The position numbers were made by a program, and so were the translations under genes. Positions 23,741 through 34,658 of a DNA stretch of 64,000 nt are shown here, piece by piece; the first letter of the stretch is position 1; every line of letters begins with the position of its first letter. The DNA is taken from NCBI GenBank assembly GCA_037903355.1, contig JBAJFE010000025.1:992001-1056000 (forward strand), given 5' to 3'. Below the pieces are notes generated by a model. That model was given only the letters and a program-made list of their open reading frames with translations, did no database searches and had not been told where the DNA came from. Source of the DNA: Trichuris trichiura. Its lineage: Eukaryota > Nematoda > Enoplea > Trichinellida > Trichuridae.

Positions 23741-24777
23741 TAGGACTACAACCGTTGGCTTAACACCAAAATTTCAAAATCCAACTGATTCGGCAAGCTA
23801 ACAAACTACAACCGGCAAACTTTATCCCAATTCCTACATTGATACAGTAATACTACAGGGAATGCAGGTACATTCAACACCGCGCTTCAGAAAGTTCCGA
23901 AAGCTTGGGTTGACCGTTCAAAAAAGCAGGCTAGTTTGCATATTTGCTTGCCTGTACAAGTTTGACAATTGTCGTTGTCCAAAATCATATCGGCTATTCC
24001 GCTAAGCGCTTAGCGGTTACGCGCTTCGACTTCTCTAATTTCGCGCGGCAAAAAAGGCTTCTCTAAATGATCGCTGCCGCAAGAAGACTACTAAGCAACC
24101 TTAGGGCTTACGATTCTTTTATTTTAAAATCAAAAACTCGCTTCTTCAACGCTCGCCGAACGCCTGCTTTAAGCGAAAGGTTGAATCGTTATTTTTTGCG
24201 TACCGTAATTTTAATTTGAAAAAAGACTTAACTACGTTCGTCAGTTTCGTAAACTTTTCGCGCTTGGACGAAAAAGAGCAAAAAAAGGGGCTGTAGGGAC
24301 GACTGCGACGCTGACATGCGCAGCTGAACGATGAATACGTGATTTGCTTTGAAAGTCCTTCGTCGTTTGCTAGAAGCTAAACAAAATTGCTTTTTTTTTA
24401 GTAGTCTATTGAAACTAATGAAAATAGGCGACTCTTACTGTACAAACATTTGGAAGAGTGAAGTGAAAGCATTTCAGACCTAAAGCAGCAAACCATAAGA
24501 ATAAGCTGATAAACAGGATTAATATGGCGTTCGTTTAAACACCGATTTTGAGTTTATTCCCATAGCATTTAATCATGCCCCGAATATAGTAAAATGGAGA
24601 AAAGCAATACCTGACTGGACTTGGGGATAGTGACACCAAATTTAGCTGCTCCAAAGGAGTTCAGCTTAGTCTTTGCTACTACGTAACGGTAAAGTGTAGG
24701 AAAATATAACGAAAAAGAATATACAGAACTTCGTTAACTTTCGGGTGCATGAGCATTTGGATATCATCTCAACCGCT
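23741..24777. other. Intergenic, SNX27 5' flank and API5 3' flank
   Basis: This stretch should contain the SNX27 promoter and the API5 3' UTR, both on the minus strand. No further exon was recognised. Confidence 0.5.
24553..24558 (-). promoter_or_regulatory. Possible polyadenylation signal of API5
   Basis: TTTATT on the plus strand is AATAAA on the minus strand, about 220 bases past the API5 stop. It is the nearest canonical signal I found. Confidence 0.35.
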
Positions 24778-27284
24778 TCAATATCGAACGTAGCGGCCGC
24801 TCCTGCCACGATTCCAAAACATCCGACCACGTCGTTGAAAATGTGGAGCCCGGTATGGTTGAATAGTAGAACTATATTTGCCAACTGGAGGAGTATAAGA
24901 CTCCAACGGCTTGTGCTTCGCACCCGAAGGAGTGCCGGATGACTTGTCGCTCGTGCTGCCATTCGAAGCCGACCATTTCCTTTTGCCGCCAGTCGGTTGC
25001 TTCCAAGATGGAATAATCGTGTCGATAGCCGGGCCGGAATCAACAAACTTCAAACTACGCACCAGCGCGATTATGTTCTTTACCGAATTCGTAGCCATTG
25101 CTTTAATCGCCTTTTGCTCAATAGTTTCGTTGGTATTTTCGTTCGCCTGGGTTAAGACCGTCAAGTAGGATGCCATCGTCTAAAAACAAACTATGAAGAA
25201 AGGTGTCTCCACCAACTGCCTCGGCAGACATTCAACAGCTACAGCTCGCTACTTTGAACCCATTCAACAAGAGGTGATGAATGAGCAAGGTTGAGGATTG
25301 GGATGCCATTGCGATCCCGAAAACTACGTTGCTTATTCACACTTTTAGAAAAGTCAATTGTCTCTATAAAATAGATAAAAAAAAGCAAAATCTTATAGTT
25401 TAAAATATTCCAACAGCCTCAAAAACAGAAAATAAAATTTTTAGCCGCTACCGTATTCTCTCAGCAGTAATACTAAGATCAGACTAATTTTCTACTATTG
25501 CAGGACAGGAAAACTGCCTCCTGCTAAAACAAAACCAAAAGGGGCAAACTAAACCCGCTGAAAGGCTGTTCGTTGCTGAAATGCGGGTTTAAATTTTTGA
25601 CCGTATACTATATGATCTGAAATGAACTCAGGTAGCACGAATTCATTGTGCCGAGAAAGTAAAAGGTCTACGGACACAGTCAACCGAAGCTAAACGCTTA
25701 CTGGCTCGTCAAACATGGAGGTTTCGAAAAAGAGAATAAAAAGTGTTAGAAAAACGTTAAATATTACATATTGCAGGAAAGTAATGGCCGGAAGTAAAAG
25801 GTATGCACATTTTTGCCCTTACCTTTGAAACCGCCAACAAACGCTTGCGCAATCGTTCCAAAGCTTCCCTATGAAGATCGGCACGGAAGAAGCCGGGAGA
25901 GCGTTTGCCAAATGTGTTCAACATGAGCAACAAAGCTTCAACGTCGGTCATGCGCACGTCCGGTGCTTTGCTAGTTTCCGGTGAATAGTTGGAAAAATCA
26001 TCCGAAACCATCTTCAGCAACATGTTAGCCAGAACGGCCAAAGCGTGGTCAGTACTTTCTAATTGCTGGCAATACGGAACCATTTCAGCCGTCAAACGCA
26101 AAAGCTCAGTTTGGACATCTCCGGCGAACAGAGATTCTTCCGGAGACTGAATTTGCATTAGCACTTTGAAAATTATAAAATTAACGAATTGATCGCTCGG
26201 TATCGTTTTGCTGTTCAGTTTTACCGCCTCACGTAAACAGCACAGTATTTGATCAACTCTATCGCCATCACGAATGTCGACAGGCAAGTCCAGTTGAGAC
26301 TGACTGACGATACAATCGTAAAGATCTTTTCTGCTGCTTTCGCTTTTGGAAATGGCTAAAGATTTCAGCAAAGCCACAATAGTGGGAAAATCATCCCCAT
26401 CGACTACGGATAGAGCTAATTTCAAGTCGGCTGCCATGTCTTGTTCTATTTCAGGCGTTATTTTAGGACGCAATTCTTCTATTCTGTTGTTTAAAAATTT
26501 AATAGCCACCGGACGAATTGGTCCCGAATCCAGGCCGCAAACGTAACCAAGCAAAGCCTTAAAGCTCTCGGCCGTGTGCTTTTTTAGCACATCCAGAAGA
26601 ATTTGTTGAATCAACTTATTTTCCGACGGATCGGTCATTTGTAACAACTGAGTTAGCACGTCGGCCACCTTGCCCACGTGTGGGCCCGACTTGTCCGCCA
26701 ATTCTGAAAGTTGTTTGAACACGTACTTTCTTACGTCGAAATCCTCATCTTCGCACAGCGAAAAAATAGCATTCAGGGCACTTTCGGCATACTGCGGAAA
26801 TTTTTCAAAGTACCTGCAGATCAACTGCGACGCAAGAAGCTTCTCCTTCTTACCCCCTTCGACTCCTGAAATGGGCTTCGTAATTATCAAAATTGCGATA
26901 GTTGAAAATTCAACATCTGCCCCAAATATGGCACGTGAATTAAGCGTGGAATGGACTTTGAAGCGGTCATTACGAGCAAATTAGCGTCCGCTTGTTCGGG
27001 GGGCAAAAAAGGGGCAACACAACTGCGAACTTTATTCAAGTTTTGGGGACAACCGCGGCGACATTACACTTCGTAAGTAACTTAATTAATAGAAAAGTTT
27101 TCGCGAGATGAAGCGCAAACGTACGCCACTATTAAGTCCACCGCGAAATCCTAACGATCAACCGTAAACTGGTCATACCTTTCAGGATGGTCAGAAACTC
27201 TACGGTACGTGCGGACGGTTCCTTACTGCCATCGATCACTTCGCACATTTGATAAAGCATCTCAACATTAACCGCGCCCGCCAT
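24778..27284 (-). CDS. API5: Apoptosis inhibitor 5 (API5/AAC-11)
   Basis: Three minus-strand exons join in phase: 27284-27179, 26865-25823 and 25179-24778, giving 516 residues (human 524). The N-terminal two thirds is the helical HEAT/ARM-like solenoid: 'EKLLASQLICRYFEKFPQ' matches human EKRLAAQFIPKFFKHFP, 'SLCEDEDFDVRKYVFKQL' matches DLCEDEDVSIRRQAIKEL, and 'VADVLTQLLQMTD' matches VADILTQLLQTDD. The last exon holds 'KNIIALVRSLKFVDSGPAI', a basic 'GGKRKW' patch where the human nuclear signal lies, then 'TPPVGKYSSTIQPY' (human NPPSGKYSSNLGNF) and an Arg/Gly-rich tail ending GRSGRYVRY. API5 is a nuclear survival factor that binds Acinus and FGF2 in mammals. The start ATG in a short first exon fits the family's N-terminus only loosely. 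Confidence 0.95.
25180..25822 (-). other. API5 intron 2
   Basis: A 643-base AT-rich intron, donor AAG|GTAAGG and acceptor TTTTTAG. No nested feature was seen. Confidence 0.7.
26866..27178 (-). other. API5 intron 1
   Basis: A 313-base intron with donor G|GTATGA and acceptor CCATTTCAG. Nothing further is recognised inside. Confidence 0.7.
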
Positions 27285-29001
27285 ATTTGCTCTCAACTAA
27301 CAGTTAACACGGCAAAATTACCAATTGTGGTACATAGCGACGTTACTGTAACACCACTGGTTCCAACCTGAAAATCATTGTGTAGAAAGTGATTTTTAGT
27401 TGGTGCCATATTTGGACTCGTACTTTGACCGAAACGACTTGATTGGCATAGAATAAACGACAATTAAACTCTCGCATTTGTCGTACGGTGTGAGTTTATA
27501 AAAACTTTCCACGGTGATGAGTTAAGGTTGGAGAAATGCGTGCGGAAGCTTCAATCGCTTATTTTAGCTTTAAATTCAGTTCCGCTATTCCGCCGCAAAA
27601 TAACGCAACCAAATACAGGCACTTTTCCTGGCATCTTAACTTGCGCTGTTATCTTTTGTTTTAACGCAAATTATCCGCTGGTGATGCATGTGAGCTTAGG
27701 ATTAGGCTTATTTTTAAATTAATAAATCATTTTTATTTGAATAAAATATAACAACTTAAGCTGACGGCTGGTTTAGATAAGAATTTTCAATATTCATCTC
27801 GGGATTTCGGCGGTTGACGTCGTCAGCCGTTGTGGCATCACCGCTGGAGAAGGTTGGAACGAATAAACAATGTATTAATACCCGTAGTGTGCCAGATTAA
27901 TTAATCGACTAAAGAGCAGTGGACAGCTTAACTGCCGCAAGCAGATGTGAGTCAGTTATAAAAACTTGCAGCACGTTTACGAAAGGGTCGGCCCTAGTTT
28001 CTCATAGTGCGCAACTCGATGAAAATTTCATCAAATAATCAGACAAAAGACGAAATTGCAGTTTTGTGGCAACGGAGCGAGTTTGAACAGAAAAAGTATA
28101 CCCATCAAAAAGTAGCTCTATTTAATCCATAAGCAAAATAAAAGACAAAAACAGATAATTATAATAGCAAAATATAGCCTAAAAAATAATGTTAAAGGAA
28201 ATTTTGATCTTGTTTCCTAGCCGCCCAGTAGTTTAAACAAAAGCAGGTTCCTTTATGGGAGATATGCCTGCTATTGGGCTTTGCCCATATTGGCAGCGTG
28301 TCAGCCATCCTACTTTGTCTTTATCTAGCCGTAAGACAAAATAAGAAGATCCGCTTAAGGTTTAGGTTTGCAAGAGGGCAAAATAGGCGGGGTGAAGAAC
28401 CTACAGTATGACGGTGGGCGCTTAGGAAGCGGATATCCTGAAAGACCATTAATCAAGTTACTTTTTTCTCTTCGAATAAAAATATAGATTAAAAATAATG
28501 AAACCAATAAGCTAAGATTTGAAAAAAAGTGAAATATGAATAGAAACGAAATAAAATACGTTACATGCGATTGCAGCATCCACTTGCTCTTCTATCGTCC
28601 GTCGTAGTGCGCACGCCACATGATCCCAATTTTTGGCATCCTTTTTATCAACTCATCAACTTCTGTTTTCCCTTTTCCCTTTATTTCCTTTTTTTTGTTT
28701 TTGAACTACGGACGTTCCATTCACATTACTGCTATTGACTTTACAAAGCCTCATGATTATTCTGCAAAAAAAAAACTTATCTATGATCAACTTGCAGTCA
28801 GTCTCGTGGGAGCTGCTACATTTTATGATACAACATAAAAGAGGGTCAAAAGAAATGCTTCCGTTTTTCGCTACACTATTACAACACATACTACGCCCTT
28901 TAGCCCTTTTTGCAACGTTGGCGTAGGAAAATATTTTTTGATGCTTTTGCCTAAGACGTACACGCGCAAAGTTGTTTTTAATCGGAAACACTAACACAGG
29001 T
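27285..29001. other. Intergenic, API5 promoter side and DOMON gene 3' side
   Basis: This stretch is AT-rich, with poly-A and poly-T runs near 28680-28780. Small frames here lack splice context or domains. A TTTATT at about 28680 could be the minus-strand poly(A) signal of the DOMON gene, 317 bases past its stop. Confidence 0.45.
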
Positions 29002-31795
29002 TCACTTTCCTTTAGATGACGACTGCTCGCCCATCTTTTGCGTACCATTCAACGAGTAGTAGCTTAGCGAATCTGTCGGATAAGTAACGTACGGTTGTTG
29101 CCACGAATCGTATTGATATGCAGTAGCATCATGCGCGGGATGGCCGCCGGCGTAAGGAGGTGGCTGTGGCAAACCTTCCGGCGTTATGCGTTCTCGCCAT
29201 TCTCCGTAGGTCGTTGTGAACATTGGATTCAGGGCGCTACGAGGTGGAACTCGCTCCTGGTGATGCCCATTAACCTGCCTTGCATTTGAGACATTCTCCT
29301 TAGAAGTCAGAGCTGAAGGACTTGAATAGTGCCTTGCGTGTTGATACATAGGCATTGGAAACACTTTAGGATAATGAAGAGGATAGTTCTGGTTCACGTA
29401 GCGCTTTTTATCCATTATGCGACGCGGCGGATACTGAAAATACCATCATATAATCGACCATAGTTAGCTGGTTCTTCTTGACGCGAGCGTTATCGTTTGC
29501 TTTCTGCGTACCTTAGACCGACGTTTCCTCGCTTGCCATAAGATGCAGACGGTCAGGATGATTGCCAAAAGAATGAAAACTGATATGACAGCAATAATTA
29601 CGTAATTTCTGACTTCTTCAGCCGATGGACTTTGATCGACTGCACGTAAATAATATTTGCATACGAAAAGACAACAAAAAAATGTTCTTACGTTGCACGA
29701 TGTTGACGCTGTTGGGATCAATGTCGTAGCTGTAAAAACGATGCTGTCTGGCCGCCGGAATGATGACATCATACAATGTTTGAACGTCCGCATTCTTTGC
29801 AGTAATTTCCATGTCAACTTGATGATCACTTCTATTGGACAGTTTCATTTTTTGCAGCTTAACTATATCACCTACCTTAAGCTTGAAACGTGGATTTGGG
29901 CGTCCTTGAACTTGCCAAGCAGCACCAGTTTTACCTGAACGAGAGGACTTTAAGTATTGTTAAGTATTTTAAATCTATTTTGCTCTGCTGAACGTTCTGC
30001 ATACCGCTTTTTCCATTTTATGTAGCAGCTCAGGACTGCCATCTTCGCTCAGGTTAGATAGTTCGTCGGTGATATTCATATTTGTGACATCAAAACGTAG
30101 TCTGTAGCGTTTTAAACTACCTGGCGGCGGTGGAAGAGCTAAAAAAAGGCGACTCGTCAAACGTATCCATATTTGGAATTTAAAACTTTTGGCAACGTAC
30201 GTTTTCCGGCTGGCTGCACCGTTGTAGCCGTTGTTTCAATGTCCACTGTACGACACTGCCCCAAACAAATCAAAGATTTCGAACGCATCACGTTCGAAGA
30301 ATCCATGGTAATTCTGCCGGCATCATTTAGCTTGCCATTTTTGATATGATAAAGGAAATAGACGCAATCATTTAAGCTAACGTCATTCGTTTCGTCACTC
30401 GTCGCCAAACTTCGAGAAAAAGTGACTTTCGCTTGAGAAGACTTGTACTCGGTACGGATGTTAAAAATATTCTGCTGTTCGTCTATTGACGACGTGCGAA
30501 AATTGGACGTAAAACGATCCGTCACTTCGACTTTGCTGTCAGGCAGAATGGACATTACTACGACGTCGCTGCCAACCTGCAAAAACGAGGCGAGTAACAC
30601 TTCATCGCCGACAGCTAACGCTCAATATACTGACTTACAATGGAGCCATTTTTGGAAAAGCCTATAGCCGACCATTCGGTGGGAATTCCATTGAAAGCGA
30701 GCGAAAATTCTACATCGTTTCCGTAGCGATTCCAACTAGCGCTATACTGGCAATTGTCTTTGTTGCAGTTTTCGGGAAACTTAAATGCGCCCGAACAAGC
30801 CGTGCTTTCTTTGTCGGGATTCCTTTCAAAGAAATTGATTAAAAACTTTCCACTTTTGTAGCTGTCCATCGCGTTAAATGTTATCATCGGATTTTTGACT
30901 TCGGTGTCATGCAATGGGTTATCGTTTTGGCCAGCCTCCTTGATGGTGTATTCTTCTTTAGCCCAAAGAAGGGTCGTTTTGTCGTTAGGAAGAAGATGGC
31001 TTTTGGACGTATCCAGCTTGTGGCGAAGCGCAATGGTTGTACGACCGTCGACGTCATGGCCGTCTGCCCACACAATAGCCGAATCGCTTTGAGAAGGGGC
31101 TGATACTCGACTCAACTTTCCAAAAGCGGCAATCGTAATGACGTCATTGCATGCAAAATCAAGGGCGTTATTATTAGTGGCTTAAATTTTGAAAGCGTTT
31201 TGCAAAACGAGGTACATCCTGTATAGCGCTTACTTTGCCGCTTCCGAAGCATTTTGGGCCCTGCATTCTTTCCCGCAGAATCTGGTTCTAACGTAGGCTT
31301 CATCTGGTCGCAAAGAAGACATATAGGCTGGGGTGAGACGATTGGCTGATGAACGTCATGGTAACCAACCATCGCTTTGGAGCTCAAAAAGTCGTCATCG
31401 TTTTTTACCACAAGTGGACCTCCGCCGACTGGGAACAAAAAGTACAAACATTCGGCGAGCGGCAGATCTTCTCGATGATCAGTTGTCGTAACGTTGCGCG
31501 AGAACGTAATCGTCTGCACGCCGTTTTCAAATCGGCCGGAAACGTCGAAGATGTCTTGAAATTTGTCGATTGCGGGCTGATGCTTGCCGTACGCAAATCT
31601 GTCGGTGATCACCGCTTGCCCATTGTGAACCCAACCAATCACAATGTCGCTATTAAGCTGCAAACGTAAATGCACTTCTTGAAAAAGCAATTCGACTGAA
31701 AAAATAAAATTTCGTGCGCCATAACAGCAAAAGGAAGCTTTACCAAAGCCTACCATACACGTCTTCAAAATGTGATAGCAAAATTAACGACTACA

Positions 31796-31846
<51 letters not shown>

Positions 31847-34658
31847 TAAAGCTACATTTATGTAATGACACTACTTAATGTCAAGCTATTTCGACAGACA
31901 GGACATATGCTGAAATCCCGAAAATGATATTACTTAAGAGACAGGGAGGCATGGCGGCAGCGACTTTTCTTCTTGATCAAAAAGAACTATATAGATAAAG
32001 GCAATTGCTATAATTACGGAAAGGAGCGTTAGAAAAGGATGCCTTATAACTTTTGTCGTTCGGGATTCGACTTTCAGGATTTTAACCGTCTCTGAACCAG
32101 ACATACAAATCAGTACTGCCCGCTGATTAAATTTTGGAAACTCGCTTTCGCCATCTCGAAAGTTCGTTCCATTAAGTTTGCAATTGGACTGTAGGATAGA
32201 CACATTGACGAAGGTTCAACAGAACTGCTCCAAAAGCTCAGCGTAAAATGAATTATTCTCTGACTATTTAACAAAACGATTTGTTGGAATGAGTGCGGGA
32301 AAAAATTTAAATATTCATCAGGGTTATGAAGTGTTTGCTGTTCAAAAGACTAGCTGATCGCACAGTGTTGTTCCTTTGTTTAAATATGCAACGTTTTTTG
32401 GTGCACTTGCCATCGAGCCTGTTCTGGAAAATCCAATTCCGGTCCATCGCTTGCCATCTGTCCTTGACGACACCGTAAAGGTGACTTTGTCGCTTTCACT
32501 ATCGTAATCCCACACTGCCTGATATTCGCAATCATCCTTTGTACAATCCGCAGGATATTTGAAGTCGCGCGGACAATAGGCTGCAAACAAAGTACTGCAT
32601 TTGAGTTTCAGCTTGCTGGTCGGCTGTAGGATGCTCACTTTGACTTGTAGTCGGAGCACAAGGCTTAATGCAGACTTTATCTTGAGAAATTCTGGCCGTT
32701 TCAGCCGGCGGCATTATTTCTCCCTTTAAACCTATATGCCCGCCCTCGACGTAAAATATCATATAGTAACAATGCTGGTCCGTCGTTTGAGCGTCGTGCT
32801 TTTCCAGGGTTGTTCTTGGACGTGAAAAGGCCGCCCTTAATATGCCGTCCGAATGTGAACCTACTACGGTATGATTAAGGTGGTTTTGACTGTCGTCCAG
32901 AACAAAGTTTCCATATTCATCAACGTGCATATCAGCAATGCTAATCTGGTTGCCCAAACTTTTGACAACGAAAACATCCGCACCAACCTGCAAGCTAAAT
33001 GTTTTTACTGGCCAACCAACCGAATGGACATCTAACCCCTGCGGAGCTTTGCGAAAAGCCAACACCGCTCCAAGAGTTGGGCGGCAGCTGGGTTTCCAAA
33101 GAAAAATCGATCAACTGAGTATCCTCGGAATAGCTCCACGACAGATGGTATCTACATTCCGTACAGTCCGAAGGCCATCTCATTTCGCCAAAACAAGTTT
33201 CGGCCAAAACGCTCGCTGAAATTGACTCCATAAAGAGGAATGCTTCAACGATAGCGTAACGATGGCGATCAACAACCTGGCTCATCGCTGACAACAGGCA
33301 ACTCCACCGATATGGCCACGTTCGTCAATGTTACAGGTTGAGGAGCACTTGTCACTAAGGCGTCCACAAACCCGGCAGGGTCACCCGTAGCTTCAATGGT
33401 ATCGATCTGGACGACATCTGAAAAGTATTTTTAAATTCACAAAGCCAAAATTTTGATTTGTTGTGTTCCACGTAGTGTCAACACAATTACGCACCCAACG
33501 GGTCATTCTCGCTTGATAGTGAGCGCGTAGCTTCGGTCGTGTACGGAGCTGCCGTATAGTGCGAGAAAGAGTCACGAATCGTTGCGCACTTCTTAGGCTC
33601 ATCTTAAAACAGCCGACGCAGTGAGCGTTGTACAAGTATGCAAAGGTTTTAATTCGGCGCACCATCTGAAATCCAACCAATCGCAATCCAACTTCTTTTC
33701 AGACACTGAAGAATCAATTCAAGTTCATTTTCTTCCTAAAAAAAAGATTTTCTTTAGGCCAAAAATAATTCTGAATCATTGCGTACTTCTAATATCTGCC
33801 AGTGCAGTTTGCAGTCGTTTGTCAGAGCTCTCTCGTGATAATGCTGCAAATTTGTTGGTAGCTCAATTTTTGAATTTGACTCTGCAAAGTAGCAGAACGC
33901 TGTGCGCATTGTTTTCCATCGCTGAAAGGCTTACCTTTGGAGCACTTTCTTCCGTACGAGCCTGATTCACAAAAGCATAGTCTCCGCGTAACGTCCTTCT
34001 TTTGGACAGGTACGCATTTTCCTTTCTTGCCGCAGTCGCTATCCTGCCAGCATTCATCTGACCAATATGGCGCAATAAGTTCGAATGCAAGTTTTCACTA
34101 GCCTTAGCTCACCGTCAAACTGGCAATAATCGCCTGAGTATAGGCGATCGCAAGAGCAAATGCCGTCGGAGGATGCTCCGTGATTAGAGCAAGGATGAGC
34201 AACGTCTGTTAAACAATTCACCTTATTTGTACCGCGCAGCGCAGGCTAAAAGATTACCTTTGATAATATCTATATCTGCGCAGGACAGCAAAGCGTCCGC
34301 TGACTCCTCCTGGGACAGTCGCATGCGTAGTTCGCATCCGCTGCATGTATATCCCTCTGCCAAAAGCAGCGTTGCTTGCTTTATCCTTAAATGTCAATAA
34401 CGTTGCAGTAATCGTGGCTTACGGAGCCCTTCTTGGTGTGCCTGTAATTTTCTTTTGTCCTCACAGTGACGTTCGCTTTTGTCAGTTGGAAAATAGAACG
34501 CTGCGCGCTGTCCACTATTTCAAAAGCTGCAACACCCTTTGAGCAAACAGCTTTTAGGTTACTTTTATGGAAATGTTCAGTTTTCCCTACCTTCGTATCC
34601 GCCGATTCGCTCCAAGTAACTTCCAATGGTTTTGAAGCCAATACTTCTGTTTTATAAC
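29002..34658 (-). CDS. EGF/multi-DOMON/SEA-like type I membrane protein, 5' end unresolved
   Basis: Eighteen in-phase exons give 1193 residues: 34658-34591, 34536-34465, 34378-34258, 34205-34113, 34057-33935, 33602-33495, 33417-33277, 33215-33037, 32987-32639, 32580-32411, 31657-31234, 31105-30639, 30576-30201, 30138-30005, 29934-29876, 29831-29692, 29639-29512 and 29433-29002. Domains in order: two EGF-like modules ('CSNHGASSDGICSC', 'CFCESGSYGRKC'), three DOMON domains (GVGFS, GIGFS and AIGFS after a tryptophan), a Skeletor/Knickkopf-like link ('IVWADGHDVDGRTTIA', 'FLINFFERN') between DOMON 2 and 3, a SEA-like segment, one membrane helix ('YVIIAVISVFILLAIILTV'), a basic stop-transfer and a tail with PPPY. 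DOMON domains bind haem or sugars; a cell-surface or matrix role is inferred. The signal-peptide exon was not found; candidates are ATGs at 34737 and 34803. The weakest joins are the acceptors at 34378 and 31105. Confidence 0.8.
31796..31846. repeat. (ATT)n microsatellite
   Basis: About 17 uninterrupted ATT units lie in the GC-AG intron of the DOMON gene. Confidence 0.98.
31934..32188 (-). other. Possible alternative last exon with membrane helix
   Basis: On the minus strand a good acceptor (CTATCCTACAG) opens an 85-codon frame ending in TAA-type stop at 31934. It has no ATG of its own at the start, as expected for an internal or terminal exon. Its phase (0) fits the upstream exon ending at 32411. 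It encodes an NGT glycosylation site and a strongly hydrophobic stretch 'FLTLLSVIIAIAFIYIVLF' near the C-terminus. Using it would end the protein after half of DOMON 2 with a new membrane anchor. It could equally be an unrelated remnant. Confidence 0.35.

Larger units (their letters stand above)
31658..32410 (-). other. GC-AG intron inside second DOMON domain
   Basis: The donor is ATG|GCAAGTGC and the acceptor ACGTTTGCAG. GCAAGT is the standard form of a GC donor. Joining across it restores 'WTGIGFSRTGSM' to 'LNSDIVIGWV', which matches the DOMON pattern in the other two copies. The intron contains a (TTA)n run and a possible alternative terminal exon. Confidence 0.75.

Noticed and set aside
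24911..25168. Plus-strand frame of 85 codons with a hydrophobic end
   Set aside because: It is antisense to the conserved last exon of API5.
27528..27722. 64-codon plus-strand frame upstream of API5
   Set aside because: Hydrophobic but lacking family resemblance, splice partners or a poly(A) signal tied to it; possibly API5 promoter DNA.
31349..31669. 106-codon plus-strand frame
   Set aside because: It is the antisense shadow of a well-supported DOMON exon (31234-31657).
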